Shown here: one piece after another, positions 1 through 5,830 of the stretch
Layout of the letters: every line of letters begins with the position of its first letter
How positions within the stretch are numbered: position 1 is the first letter of the stretch
NCBI GenBank assembly: GCA_027364495.1
Contig: DAHXPE010000455.1
Span: 1-6,142, forward strand
Direction: 5' to 3'
Origin: Candidatus Heimdallarchaeota archaeon
GTDB lineage: Archaea > Asgardarchaeota > Heimdallarchaeia > Hodarchaeales > LC-3
Length of the DNA stretch: 6,142 nucleotides
Program-made: the position numbers and the translations under genes
The notes under the pieces: model-generated
The model's input: the letters and a program-made list of their open reading frames with translations, nothing else
What the model was told of the DNA's origin: nothing
Database searches by the model: none

Positions 1-2
1 TT

Positions 3-110
3 AGCCTAATAGATGATAAAATTGAAAAAATAATTCAAATAATAGATAAATTAACATTATTACCTCTTTTAATAATAATACTACTAGAAATTTTAGTTGA
101 TTTATTTTGA
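3..110 (+). CDS. C-terminal tail of an unknown membrane-anchored protein (partial)
   Basis: Reading frame 3 is open from the left edge and ends at TGA 108-110, giving 35 residues. It starts with a charged amphipathic stretch (SLIDDKIEKIIQIIDKL) and continues into a nearly pure Leu/Ile run (TLLPLLIIILLEILVDLF) that would form one membrane helix at the extreme C-terminus. This resembles a tail anchor or the last helix of a membrane protein. The rest of the gene lies outside the window, so the family cannot be named. A T-run and a TTTAACCTTT motif at 114-123 follow directly and could belong to its transcription end. Short AT-rich frames can be open by chance, so the call is tentative. Confidence 0.4.
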   Translation, partial: SLIDDKIEKIIQIIDKLTLLPLLIIILLEILVDLF

Positions 111-258
111 TTTTTTAACCTTTCTTCATGGTCATGAGGGAATTCGAAAAGTTTTTATCCATCAATAAAAAATGAATTATTAAGAATTTTAATTATCCAA
201 ATTGATTAATAATCTTGAATTTTATCATTTAGGATAAATACAAGTGTTTGTGATTTAA
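111..258. other. AT-rich intergenic region, no gene seen
   Basis: No supported gene. A 15-codon ATG frame at 128 (MVMREFEKFLSINKK) is too short to call. The region contains the first copy of TTTAACCTTT (114-123). The promoter of the following gene should lie here, but no TATA box stands out from the AT-rich background. Confidence 0.4.
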
Positions 259-627
259 TTGACTTTCAAAGAGATATTTGATGATATCTATTCAAAAATT
301 AGATTAATGCCTACTGGTGAATACTCGGTCAATAAGCTAAGTGCAATGTCTGGTCATCATTGGAACTCTATTAAGGAGTTTCTTTATATTTTTGATATTA
401 TTCAAAAAGGATTTTTCCATGTTTCAATATCAGAAAATAATAATAAATTTAGCTTGAAAATTCAAAATAATTTATTGGAACAAATCCAATTATCTGATAA
501 AGATAAATTCCTAATTAAATTGTATCTTTTTGAAGCTTTTACTACTGATTCAGCTGTCCAACTTGATCTTCCCAAATCAACTAAACCCGATTTAGTACTT
601 GCTGTTTTTAAGAAGAAAAATTTTTAA
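259..627 (+). CDS. Small winged-helix-like protein (putative DNA-binding)
   Basis: This is a 122-residue soluble protein. Residues 5-50 look helical, with a helix-turn-helix flavour: MPTGEYSVNKLSAMSGHHW (17-35) reads as 'sensor helix, turn, recognition helix', followed by NSIKEFLYIFDIIQK. An alternating polar/hydrophobic stretch (GFFHVSISENNNKFSLKIQ, about 51-69) could be the two-stranded wing. The C-terminal half (70-122) is helical and ends in a basic tail, FKKKNF. The role inferred is a transcription regulator; its target is unknown. The frame opens only at TTG 259, immediately after an in-frame TAA, with no ribosome binding site, so the true start is uncertain. The next Met is residue 17, which would cut the first helix. 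A T-rich end (621-635) suits an archaeal terminator. Confidence 0.6.
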   Translation: MTFKEIFDDIYSKIRLMPTGEYSVNKLSAMSGHHWNSIKEFLYIFDIIQKGFFHVSISENNNKFSLKIQNNLLEQIQLSDKDKFLIKLYLFEAFTTDSAVQLDLPKSTKPDLVLAVFKKKNF

Positions 628-635
628 ATCTTTTA
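621..635 (+). terminator. T-rich transcription end after the winged-helix gene
   Basis: TTTTTAAATCTTTT overlaps the stop codon of the preceding gene. Archaeal RNA polymerase commonly terminates at such T-tracts without a hairpin. Support is weak because the whole region is AT-rich. Confidence 0.3.
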
Positions 636-716
636 GTTAAAAGAATGTTTAACCTTTATATTACATTAAGAAGTTATCGAAGGGGACTATTATTTCAACT
701 ATTTAACCTTTCAGAA

Positions 717-1129
717 ATGATAAATATGCACTTTCTTTTACCAAAGCTCGTAAAGATTACACATGTTATTATTGGAAATGTAATACTGCTCTTTTGAAAG
801 GTAAGCCACGTTATATCTTTCATATAAGAGGGACTTACAAGAATTTCAATCTTTGCGATCGTTGTCTTGAAAAAATTAGCTCTTTGGGTTATGATAATCT
901 TAGATTTAATTACCATAAAGATTACTCTTTTTACTTGACCGATTTAGCTGGTAAAGTTATTACTTTTGCTTTTGAAAGTGATACCGACACTTCACCTGAA
1001 AAACCATCTTCTGACTCCAATAATACCCCTGATGAAAGCCCACAAAAAGCTAAAAAACCATTCCTTGTTAATGGTGTTCCTGTCTTTGATCTTTATCTTC
1101 AGACTTTGAGTCATTTTATATTTCCCTAA
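717..1129 (+). pseudogene. Four-cysteine zinc-finger protein with an out-of-frame start
   Basis: The frame ending at TAA 1127-1129 is coding from about 713, well upstream of its first start codon (TTG 794). The stretch before 794 holds YALSFTKARKDYTCYYWKC, which contains the first cysteine pair. With the later pair in NLCDRCLEK it makes a CX4C-X24-CX2C zinc site (Cys17, 22, 47 and 50 of the reconstructed protein). No ATG, GTG or TTG exists in that frame before TTG 794, and the frame is closed at TAA 704-706. ATG 717-719 lies exactly one base out of frame: adding one base after it gives M-x-KYALSF and a 137-residue protein. The C-terminal part is a Ser/Asp/Pro-rich linker (about 87-115) and a short hydrophobic end, FLVNGVPVFDLYLQ. 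The function is unknown; it is probably a small zinc-ribbon or adaptor protein. It is either a pseudogene or a sequencing deletion. Starting at TTG 794 would remove half the zinc site. Confidence 0.6.
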
Positions 1130-1160
1130 TTTTTAGACTTCGAGTCATTTTATATTTCCC
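1101..1160. repeat. 26-base imperfect direct repeat at the 3' end of the zinc-finger gene
   Basis: Positions 1101-1126 and 1135-1160 both read AGACTTyGAGTCATTTT followed by ATATTTCCC, differing at one base (T in the first copy, C in the second). They lie 34 bases apart. The first copy encodes the last residues of the zinc-finger protein (QTLSHFIFP); the second lies beyond its stop codon in a different frame. Confidence 0.85.
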
Positions 1161-1171
1161 ACTAGCCATGG

Positions 1172-1197
1172 GTGTTCTGAGTGTTCTGAGCAACACT
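1172..1197. repeat. Nine-base tandem repeat leading into a hairpin
   Basis: GTGTTCTGA occurs twice in tandem (1172-1180 and 1181-1189). The second unit forms the left arm of a perfect 6-bp stem, AGTGTT (1180-1185) / AACACT (1192-1197), with a 6-base loop CTGAGC. It lies about 50 bases after the zinc-finger gene. It could be a transcript-end structure or a protein-binding site; no T-run follows, so a bacterial-type terminator is unlikely. Confidence 0.6.
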
Positions 1198-1400
1198 ATC
1201 ACATAGATGTGAATAAAACTTTTGGTTAGAAGTAAGTAGCGTTGAGAAAAATTGGTCTTAATTTATGTGGCATTATTGATTACTATGAAATCTAGAAAGG
1301 GAATATTTAATTTTTATTCGTCCATTGAAAATCGGATTGAGTTTTAATAAGCTTACCTTAAGTATTTAATCAAAATTTTTCATTTTTAAATTAGAAGTCT
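1198..1400. other. Intergenic region between convergent genes, no gene seen
   Basis: About 200 bases between the + strand zinc-finger gene and the minus-strand membrane gene. Only a 20-codon frame (ATG 1285 to TAA 1347) is present, which I do not accept as a gene. A-runs near 1371-1390 give T-runs on the minus strand and could end transcription of the membrane gene. Confidence 0.45.
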
Positions 1401-2117
1401 TTATCTAAATTGATTTTTTTTTCTAATTATAAATAGATAGATGGTTAGGATAAATAAAATCTTTACTAAGAGAATTAATGTAATAAAATTAGGAGAATTA
1501 AAAAATAGACCTTTAGTATAATAATTTATAATAATTAAATCAGAAAATCCCATAATTACAAAAAAGACGAGTACTTCTAAAATAATCGAACTGGAATTTA
1601 AATCAACTGTTATCAGTTTATTAAACTCAGAGAATGTTCCAATTTCAAGTTGCGTATCAACCAACCAATAAAAAAATGGTTTAGTAAGTAGTATTTCTAA
1701 GAATAATAAAACGAAAATTAAAAATGAGTCTTGAATAATTAAAGAGTTTTTTAAATAAAATCCTTTAGAAATCATATTAGAGAGTAAAATTATAAACAAG
1801 ATCATAATAAAAAGATGTATTCCAAATAAGAAATAAACGAACCGCAATTTTTTTTTCATCAATATTCTTTTAGAATATACATCCTTCCATTTATCGATAG
1901 CTAATTTGTCATCACTTCTAATAGCAATAATGGTGAATAAGATAAAAGAAAATACACCAAAATTTGAGAAGAGTAAGAATGTAAGCAGAATGTTAGTGGC
2001 ACTCATTCCAATAGTAATAAATGCAAATATCAAATACAGAATGATAGCTTGTATAAATAGAAAAACTGATTTTTTATTGGTTATAAAATTTGAGAACGAA
2101 GAGCCTTTTAGTTGCAT
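1401..2117 (-). CDS. Six-helix membrane protein of unknown family
   Basis: A 238-residue protein with six hydrophobic segments at about 18-38, 42-66, 94-115, 130-152, 177-200 and 211-231. A basic cytoplasmic loop between helices 2 and 3 contains RSDDKLAIDKWKDVYSKR and a KKKLR cluster, and the tail is basic (RKKNQFR). The positive charges put the N-terminus, this loop and the C-terminus inside. No catalytic or transport motif is visible and I do not recognise the family. It starts at ATG 2115-2117, preceded by a TATA-like AATATTATAT about 38 bases upstream and no ribosome binding site. It lies 83 bases downstream of a broken surface/membrane gene on the same strand, mirroring the pair at 4005-5812, where a membrane protein again follows a caspase-like gene. 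A functional link between the two is inference. Confidence 0.75.
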   Translation of the reverse strand: MQLKGSSFSNFITNKKSVFLFIQAIILYLIFAFITIGMSATNILLTFLLFSNFGVFSFILFTIIAIRSDDKLAIDKWKDVYSKRILMKKKLRFVYFLFGIHLFIMILFIILLSNMISKGFYLKNSLIIQDSFLIFVLLFLEILLTKPFFYWLVDTQLEIGTFSEFNKLITVDLNSSSIILEVLVFFVIMGFSDLIIINYYTKGLFFNSPNFITLILLVKILFILTIYLFIIRKKNQFR

Positions 2118-2150
2118 TTTTAAGTTCTGTTAATGTCATTTTTCATTTCT

Positions 2151-2160
2151 ATATAATATT
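2151..2160 (-). promoter_or_regulatory. TATA-like box before the six-helix membrane gene
   Basis: The minus strand reads AATATTATAT here, 34-43 bases before ATG 2117. That spacing suits an archaeal promoter with a short leader. In DNA this AT-rich the match alone is weak. Confidence 0.35.
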
Positions 2161-2200
2161 ATTTGCTTTTAACTACACCTTACTTTTGGAAAGTTGATAG

Positions 2201-2892
2201 TTACCCAATAGTTCCATCAGAATCTGTTACATCGTTTGCAGCTCCTAAAAAGAGTGCAATTAGCGTTGCAGCTCCAGCAGCATATTTTGCTAGGTTACCT
2301 CACCATTGGTGAGGGTATCGGATAGAGCTTCTGTAATTAGTCCTGCTGCTGATGCACCCATTAGGAGAAAAAATTCTGCTTGAACAATGAGGGATTCTTC
2401 ATTAAAAAAATGAGCTAAATAACCTAATGCATCAAAAGTAAAGCTTGTAATAAAATCAAATATTGACTCAAAAGAAGCTTGGCCAATGAAATATAAATAG
2501 AATGTGTAAAGAATGCCTCCCCAACCTAAAATTAAGGCAGCTGCTGTTTTTTGAACAAATCCCCAATCTGGTGATAAATAGATATCGAAAAGAACTAAAT
2601 GAACTATAATAACCAGATCAAGAAACCAATAAGATACTTCTGCCATTGTACCGCACATGTATGTATAAGATAATGGAGGAGAATAATATGGATCACCTGG
2701 TTGAATTGTACAGGTAGTTTCAGATCCAGATGGTACAGTTATTGCAGGTTGTGGTGTAAAACTAATAGCAATTCCGATATTACCATTATTTACAGTAACT
2801 GATCCTGAAGAAGGTGAAATGGTATAATAACCAGAGGAATATCCAATGGAATAAGAATATGTTCCCGAAGGAAGAATTATAGACCTATACTG
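2201..2892 (-). pseudogene. Broken surface/membrane protein: thermopsin-type beta domain plus membrane helices
   Basis: From 2892 down to 2290 one frame is continuously coding-like. It begins with a beta-rich domain, SGTYSYSIGYSSGYYTISPS then GSVTVNN and IAISFTP, which resembles the repeats found at the C-terminus of thermopsin-type and other archaeal surface proteins. A short segment with two cysteines follows (CTIQPGD and YTYMCGTMAEVS), then three to four hydrophobic helices. The frame closes at TAG 2290-2292. The adjacent frame carries on sensibly from 2299 to TAA 2201-2203 (NLAKYAAGAATLIALFLGAA, ending DVTDSDGTIG), so one base seems to be missing between about 2290 and 2302. The frame is open up to 2953 but contains no ATG/GTG/TTG above ATG 2656-2658, and sequence beyond 2892 looks non-coding, so the 5' part is gone. 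Starting at 2658 would give 122 residues without the beta domain. It is probably a paralogue of the C-terminal half of the gene at 4916-5812. Confidence 0.6.
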
Positions 2893-3062
2893 AAATGTTA
2901 AAAATATTAAAACTTTTGTTTTAAAAAATAATTCAAAATTTAAAAAAATTAATCAAGAATATGAGCTAAAAGTTTGTCAATATTAAATTTGAGATATTTC
3001 TTTTCACCATTAGTTTGAGTTGAGTCTTATTTCCAATATTTAGTTATGTATGAAAAAATTAC
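2893..3062. other. Intergenic region between the toxin end and the broken surface gene
   Basis: 170 AT-rich bases with no gene. The A-run at 3052-3057 gives a T-run on the minus strand just after the toxin stop codon and may serve as its terminator. No start signal for the downstream surface gene is visible, which fits that gene having lost its 5' end. Confidence 0.4.
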
Positions 3063-3407
3063 TTAAGTTTTATAGCGCCAGCTATTTTTTTCCAAAACTA
3101 CTAATTTTTCAAGCATAATTTTATCATCCACTAATTCAAGGAACTTTTCTATGATCTCACCTGCCACAGAGTCTATCGCTGGATGAATATTGACTAAAAT
3201 TATTCCATAATGATCAGGTATTGATGGTTTTAGAAAATCTTTGTCATGGGTTATTAAAATCCATTTTTTATTTTTGCAGAGACTTAAAAGATTTCCATTT
3301 TTTATCCCAAGAATGCTTTCTGATCATACTGATCTTACAACTAAATTTTTGCTTCTCAATCGCTTTAACGTTTTGACTGATACATTCTCATCTAGCAGAA
3401 ATTCCAA
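3063..3407 (-). pseudogene. DUF5615 PIN-like toxin with one in-frame TGA
   Basis: One frame from TTG 3405-3407 to TAA 3063-3065 spells a 114-codon DUF5615 protein, the PIN-like partner of DUF433 antitoxins and presumed RNase toxin. The N-terminus EFLLDENVS (2-10) carries the conserved acidic Asp6/Glu7. ILITHDKDF (about 50-58) is the family's second signature. The tail GIILVNIHPA, EIIEKFLEL and a C-terminal helix complete the usual length. Codon 28 (3324-3326) is TGA, between NLVVRSV and SESILGIKN; nothing else is disturbed, so the break is a single codon. The start overlaps the antitoxin by 20 bases, a usual toxin-antitoxin arrangement. As read, only a 27-residue fragment is made and the toxin is inactive, unless the TGA is read through or is a base error. 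The TTG start is chosen because it gives the family's normal N-terminus. Confidence 0.8.
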
Positions 3408-3636
3408 ATTCGACAAGTGGATTTATTTCCTCGTCATTGATTAGTGTTTTAGCATATTTCAAACACGCCTTTATATCTTCAAACGTTATTTGAGGATATT
3501 CTTCTAATATTTGCTCAAATGTTAAACCATATTCTAACATTTCTAATATTAAATATATCGGAATCCTTGTTCCTTTAATACATGGTTTTCCATGACAAAT
3601 ATCTGGATCAATTGTTATTCTTACTGATTCATCCAA
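3388..3636 (-). CDS. DUF433 family antitoxin
   Basis: An 82-residue protein matching DUF433 closely: RITIDPDICHGKPCIKGTRI (6-25) is the family signature, followed by the helical region IYLILEMLEYGLTFEQILEE, then YPQITFEDIKACLKYA and an acidic C-terminal tail. DUF433 proteins are small DNA-binding antitoxins (VapB-like role) paired with DUF5615 PIN-like toxins; the overlapping next gene is exactly such a partner. The tail after about residue 70 would contact the toxin (inference). The start is TTG 3634-3636, two codons after an in-frame TGA. ATG 3641-3643 lies just upstream in another frame and would read M-K-L-D-E if one G were removed, so a one-base insertion is an alternative. A TTTATAAA box lies 44-51 bases upstream. 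Confidence 0.85.
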   Translation of the reverse strand: MDESVRITIDPDICHGKPCIKGTRIPIYLILEMLEYGLTFEQILEEYPQITFEDIKACLKYAKTLINDEEINPLVEFGISAR

Positions 3637-3679
3637 GTTTCATCAATTCAAAATTTATTATTATTTATTATTTTTTTCA

Positions 3680-3687
3680 TTTATAAA
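3680..3687 (-). promoter_or_regulatory. TATA box for the DUF433/DUF5615 pair
   Basis: TTTATAAA, self-complementary, lies 44-51 bases before TTG 3636. It would place transcription start near 3657 with a leader of about 20 bases. It matches the archaeal TATA consensus well and is the clearest promoter candidate for the toxin-antitoxin pair. Confidence 0.45.
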
Positions 3688-3967
3688 CAAACATTTTTTT
3701 TGTTTCAATAAAGTAAGTCATTGAGGACTATTTTTACTTTTTCTTTTTTCAATTTTTCTTAAATCCTCACTTTAATTTTTATTCATTTACATTTTACACT
3801 TTAATAAACACAGAAAAAAGTAACCAATGGTTAAAACTATGGTAAGTAGAAACAAAAATATTAGAAAAATTATCAGCTGGAAAATGCATTTAAGATATGG
3901 ACTTAAAATTTTAATAAAGCAAAGAAATAAGATCTTCCAATTACCATGTGATTAGAATGTATTGAAT

Positions 3968-3988
3968 CAATAAAAAAATTAAAAAATT
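3968..3988 (-). terminator. T-run terminator after the four-helix membrane gene
   Basis: On the minus strand a run of six and a run of seven T lie 17-34 bases beyond the stop codon at 4005. Such tracts end archaeal transcripts without a hairpin. Confidence 0.45.
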
Positions 3989-4004
3989 TGCTTGAATAAA
4001 AAAT

Positions 4005-4910
4005 TTAATTAATAGTATTAAGTAGTAATTCGAAAGGTATAGTATGATTCGATAGTTCATCAAACAAATTTCTAATTTCCAGGAGATTTTTTGTTCTTAT
4101 TACTTCAATCAGAATAGAATTTTGTTTACTATTTCCATGGACAACAATCTTTAATGCATAGGATATGAATTGAATCCTGCCTTTTTCATTATGCAAGCTC
4201 ATCAGCAATCCCTGAAATGTATCATAAGTCATTGGTCGAGTCTTTTTGCGGTAAAAAATAAGAAATTTTTTTTCAATAGTATGTTCATAAAGAATGAATT
4301 GAAATTGCTTTATTTCATTAAGATTGATAATCCATTTAGCGTTAATAAAAGCTAAAGGATGGGGATAATACTCTAAAAGTTCACAGATTACAGTATCATT
4401 TTCCTGTCTAATGATAAAATATTTTTGAAAATGATTTTTAACAAATTCTTTAATTACAAGGTGGATACTTATGAGAAAGAATCCAAGAGAACCAATGCCT
4501 GGGAAATAATTATTGATACTAAGGAAAAGGATAGTGGCGAGATAGATAACCGCATCCAAATTTTTTGAAAAATTCAAAATCGAAGAGGAAGAATACAATC
4601 GTTTTTTATCAATTCGTAAAGCAATTGAAAGTAATCCATAGATTACTACAGCACTACATAGTTGTAAGATCGTGTTAAAAACACTGGTAAAAGATACATC
4701 TAAATTATTTTGGAAGGAATATAAGCTAAAAATAATCCCTAATATGAACAATACAAAAGAAATCACTAAATTTATATAAGAAATCAAATTATTCCTGTTT
4801 TTATACGTAAAGAGATTAGTATTTAGATAAATTTTTTCACCATCAGTATCATTGATTTTATTGGGAAGAAAATTAAAAGTAAAGGAAGAATAGTTCATAG
4901 TATCAGCCAT
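4005..4910 (-). CDS. Four-helix membrane protein with a large cytoplasmic C-terminal domain, unknown family
   Basis: A 301-residue protein. Hydrophobic segments at about 43-66, 74-98, 118-133 and 137-154 form a four-helix membrane part, with a basic loop (RIDKKR, 99-104) facing the cytoplasm. Residues about 155-301 are soluble and alternate short beta-like stretches (YFIIRQENDTVICELLEYY, WIINLNEIKQFQFILYEH, KFLIFYRKK) with a final helix (LLEIRNLFDELSNH). This suggests a compact beta-rich domain, possibly of pleckstrin-like shape, but I cannot confirm it. No enzymatic motif is seen. ATG 4908-4910 starts 5 bases after the stop of the caspase-like membrane gene, so the two are probably co-transcribed and translationally coupled; no ribosome binding site is present. 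A second ATG at residue 5 is possible. By context it may be a membrane partner or sensor for the upstream protein (inference). Confidence 0.75.
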   Translation of the reverse strand: MADTMNYSSFTFNFLPNKINDTDGEKIYLNTNLFTYKNRNNLISYINLVISFVLFILGIIFSLYSFQNNLDVSFTSVFNTILQLCSAVVIYGLLSIALRIDKKRLYSSSSILNFSKNLDAVIYLATILFLSINNYFPGIGSLGFFLISIHLVIKEFVKNHFQKYFIIRQENDTVICELLEYYPHPLAFINAKWIINLNEIKQFQFILYEHTIEKKFLIFYRKKTRPMTYDTFQGLLMSLHNEKGRIQFISYALKIVVHGNSKQNSILIEVIRTKNLLEIRNLFDELSNHTIPFELLLNTIN

Positions 4911-4915
4911 TATTA

Positions 4916-5812
4916 TTACGTATATATATAATCATCAGTATCAGCTAAATCTGTATTTAACTTCCCCACTTCATTCAGAAGTACAGCTAATGAAAGGATT
5001 GCTAAAGCAATTTGAGCAAGTCTACCAGGGGTTTCTGCTAATTCAACAGATAATGATATTATGAAAACTAATTGAAGTTCAAAGCTTAAATATGTAAATA
5101 TTGAATCAAAAAATGCAGTCAACCCTGCAATAAATGCTAAGAAATTGTCAATATTACTAAGATTATTCCACCATTCCAACAATAGGGGAACAAGATTGGC
5201 ACCTGCTGCTGTCAAGAATAATGAGGTAATTAATGCCGGATTTTCCCCCATGAATTTGGTTATTATCCAACCACTAATAGGAAGGAGTATTCCAATTAAT
5301 AATCCAAGGATTATTGGAAGATGAACACTAGTTTCCGCAAGTCCAAGGCAATCATAAACATATATATTAGAAGAGCTTCCACCTGTGCAAGAACCAATAA
5401 CAGCTGGAACTGCCGGCGTGGGATCTCCACCGCATTCAACACCACATCCACATGGACCACACATTGAAGTGGGTTGTGCCATATATAATGCTTTTTCACC
5501 GGCATTTAATGCATTAACTCTTTCTAAAAGGTTTGTAAACGCGTTGTTTTGGTCTATATTAACATGATGATTTATATTATCTTTAACTGCGATAAAATCT
5601 GCAGCTAATTGTCCATCAACCTTACCCTCAAATCCTACTGATGTTTTATTCACTAATTTAGTTGCAGAAATGGAATCACATGAAAGAAAATAAACTTCAG
5701 TACTTGGTAATGAATTAACCCAATGAGCTATATTTTCCCAAGAAATTATTCCCTGCTTTGCACTTAAAATACCTTGATCAGATCCATGGCCAATAATACA
5801 TGACTTTCGTTC
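4916..5812 (-). pseudogene. 5'-truncated caspase-like (clan CD type) protease with Cys-rich segment and membrane helices
   Basis: The frame is open from 5812 to TAA 4916-4918 (298 codons) but its only early start is GTG 5651-5653, which would leave 245 residues. The 53 codons before that GTG are clearly coding and hold the catalytic-looking part: CIIGHGSDQGIL with His9-Gly10, then STEVYFLSCDS with Cys45 (counted from 5812). A hydrophobic strand ending in His-Gly and another ending in Ser-Cys is the clan CD (caspase, CHAT, clostripain) dyad pattern. After GTG 5653 come GFEGKVDGQLAADFIAV, a segment with six cysteines (65, 68, 70, 74, 89, 102; MCGPCGCGVEC) and about five membrane helices (111-132, 137-160, 166-187, 190-206, 211-227), ending in acidic DLADTDD. 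The N-terminal signal peptide and first protease strands are absent. If translated from GTG the product lacks the dyad. It is followed after 5 bases by the four-helix membrane gene. Confidence 0.65.
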
Positions 5813-5825
5813 TTATAAAAAGAAC
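5809..5825. promoter_or_regulatory. Perfect palindrome containing a TATA-like core
   Basis: GTTCTTATAAAAAGAAC has 6-bp arms GTTCTT/AAGAAC around ATAAA. The core TTATAAAA is a good archaeal TATA box for the rightward gene at 5899, and TTTTTATAA reads on the other strand. It sits exactly where the leftward caspase-like frame closes (TAA 5813-5815), so it could be a divergent promoter/operator or a recombination scar. Confidence 0.55.
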
Positions 5826-5830
5826 AGCGA

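Larger units (their letters stand above)
3637..4004. other. Intergenic region of 368 bases with promoter, T-tract and one doubtful small frame
   Basis: It contains the TATA box of the toxin-antitoxin pair (3680-3687), then a strongly pyrimidine-rich tract on the + strand (about 3728-3785). A 42-codon + strand frame runs from ATG 3827 to TAG 3953-3955. It encodes a very basic peptide (begins MVKTMVSRNKNIRKIISWKM, ends IFQLPCD) and has TTTAATAAA 19-27 bases before its ATG, fitting leaderless archaeal transcription. Its basic content may only reflect A-rich DNA, so I do not call it a gene. Confidence 0.4.

Noticed and set aside
645..797. + strand 50-codon frame from ATG 645
   Set aside because: Its second half overlaps the zinc-finger coding sequence in another frame and it has no recognisable composition. 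It could only matter if a shift near 700 joined it to the zinc-finger frame.
695..916. Minus-strand 73-codon frame
   Set aside because: It lies opposite the zinc-finger gene, whose cysteine motifs make the + strand the coding one.
1285..1347. 20-codon + strand frame
   Set aside because: Too short, with no start signal and no likeness to known peptides.
1906..2133. + strand 75-codon frame
   Set aside because: Antisense shadow of the six-helix membrane gene.
3241..3444. + strand 67-codon frame
   Set aside because: Antisense to the DUF5615 toxin, whose family signatures decide the strand.
4170..4355. + strand 61-codon frame
   Set aside because: Antisense shadow of the four-helix membrane gene.
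5311..5567. Frames on both strands overlapping the Cys-rich segment (5311-5505 minus, 5385-5567 plus)
   Set aside because: Shadows of the caspase-like membrane frame, which continues coherently on both sides.
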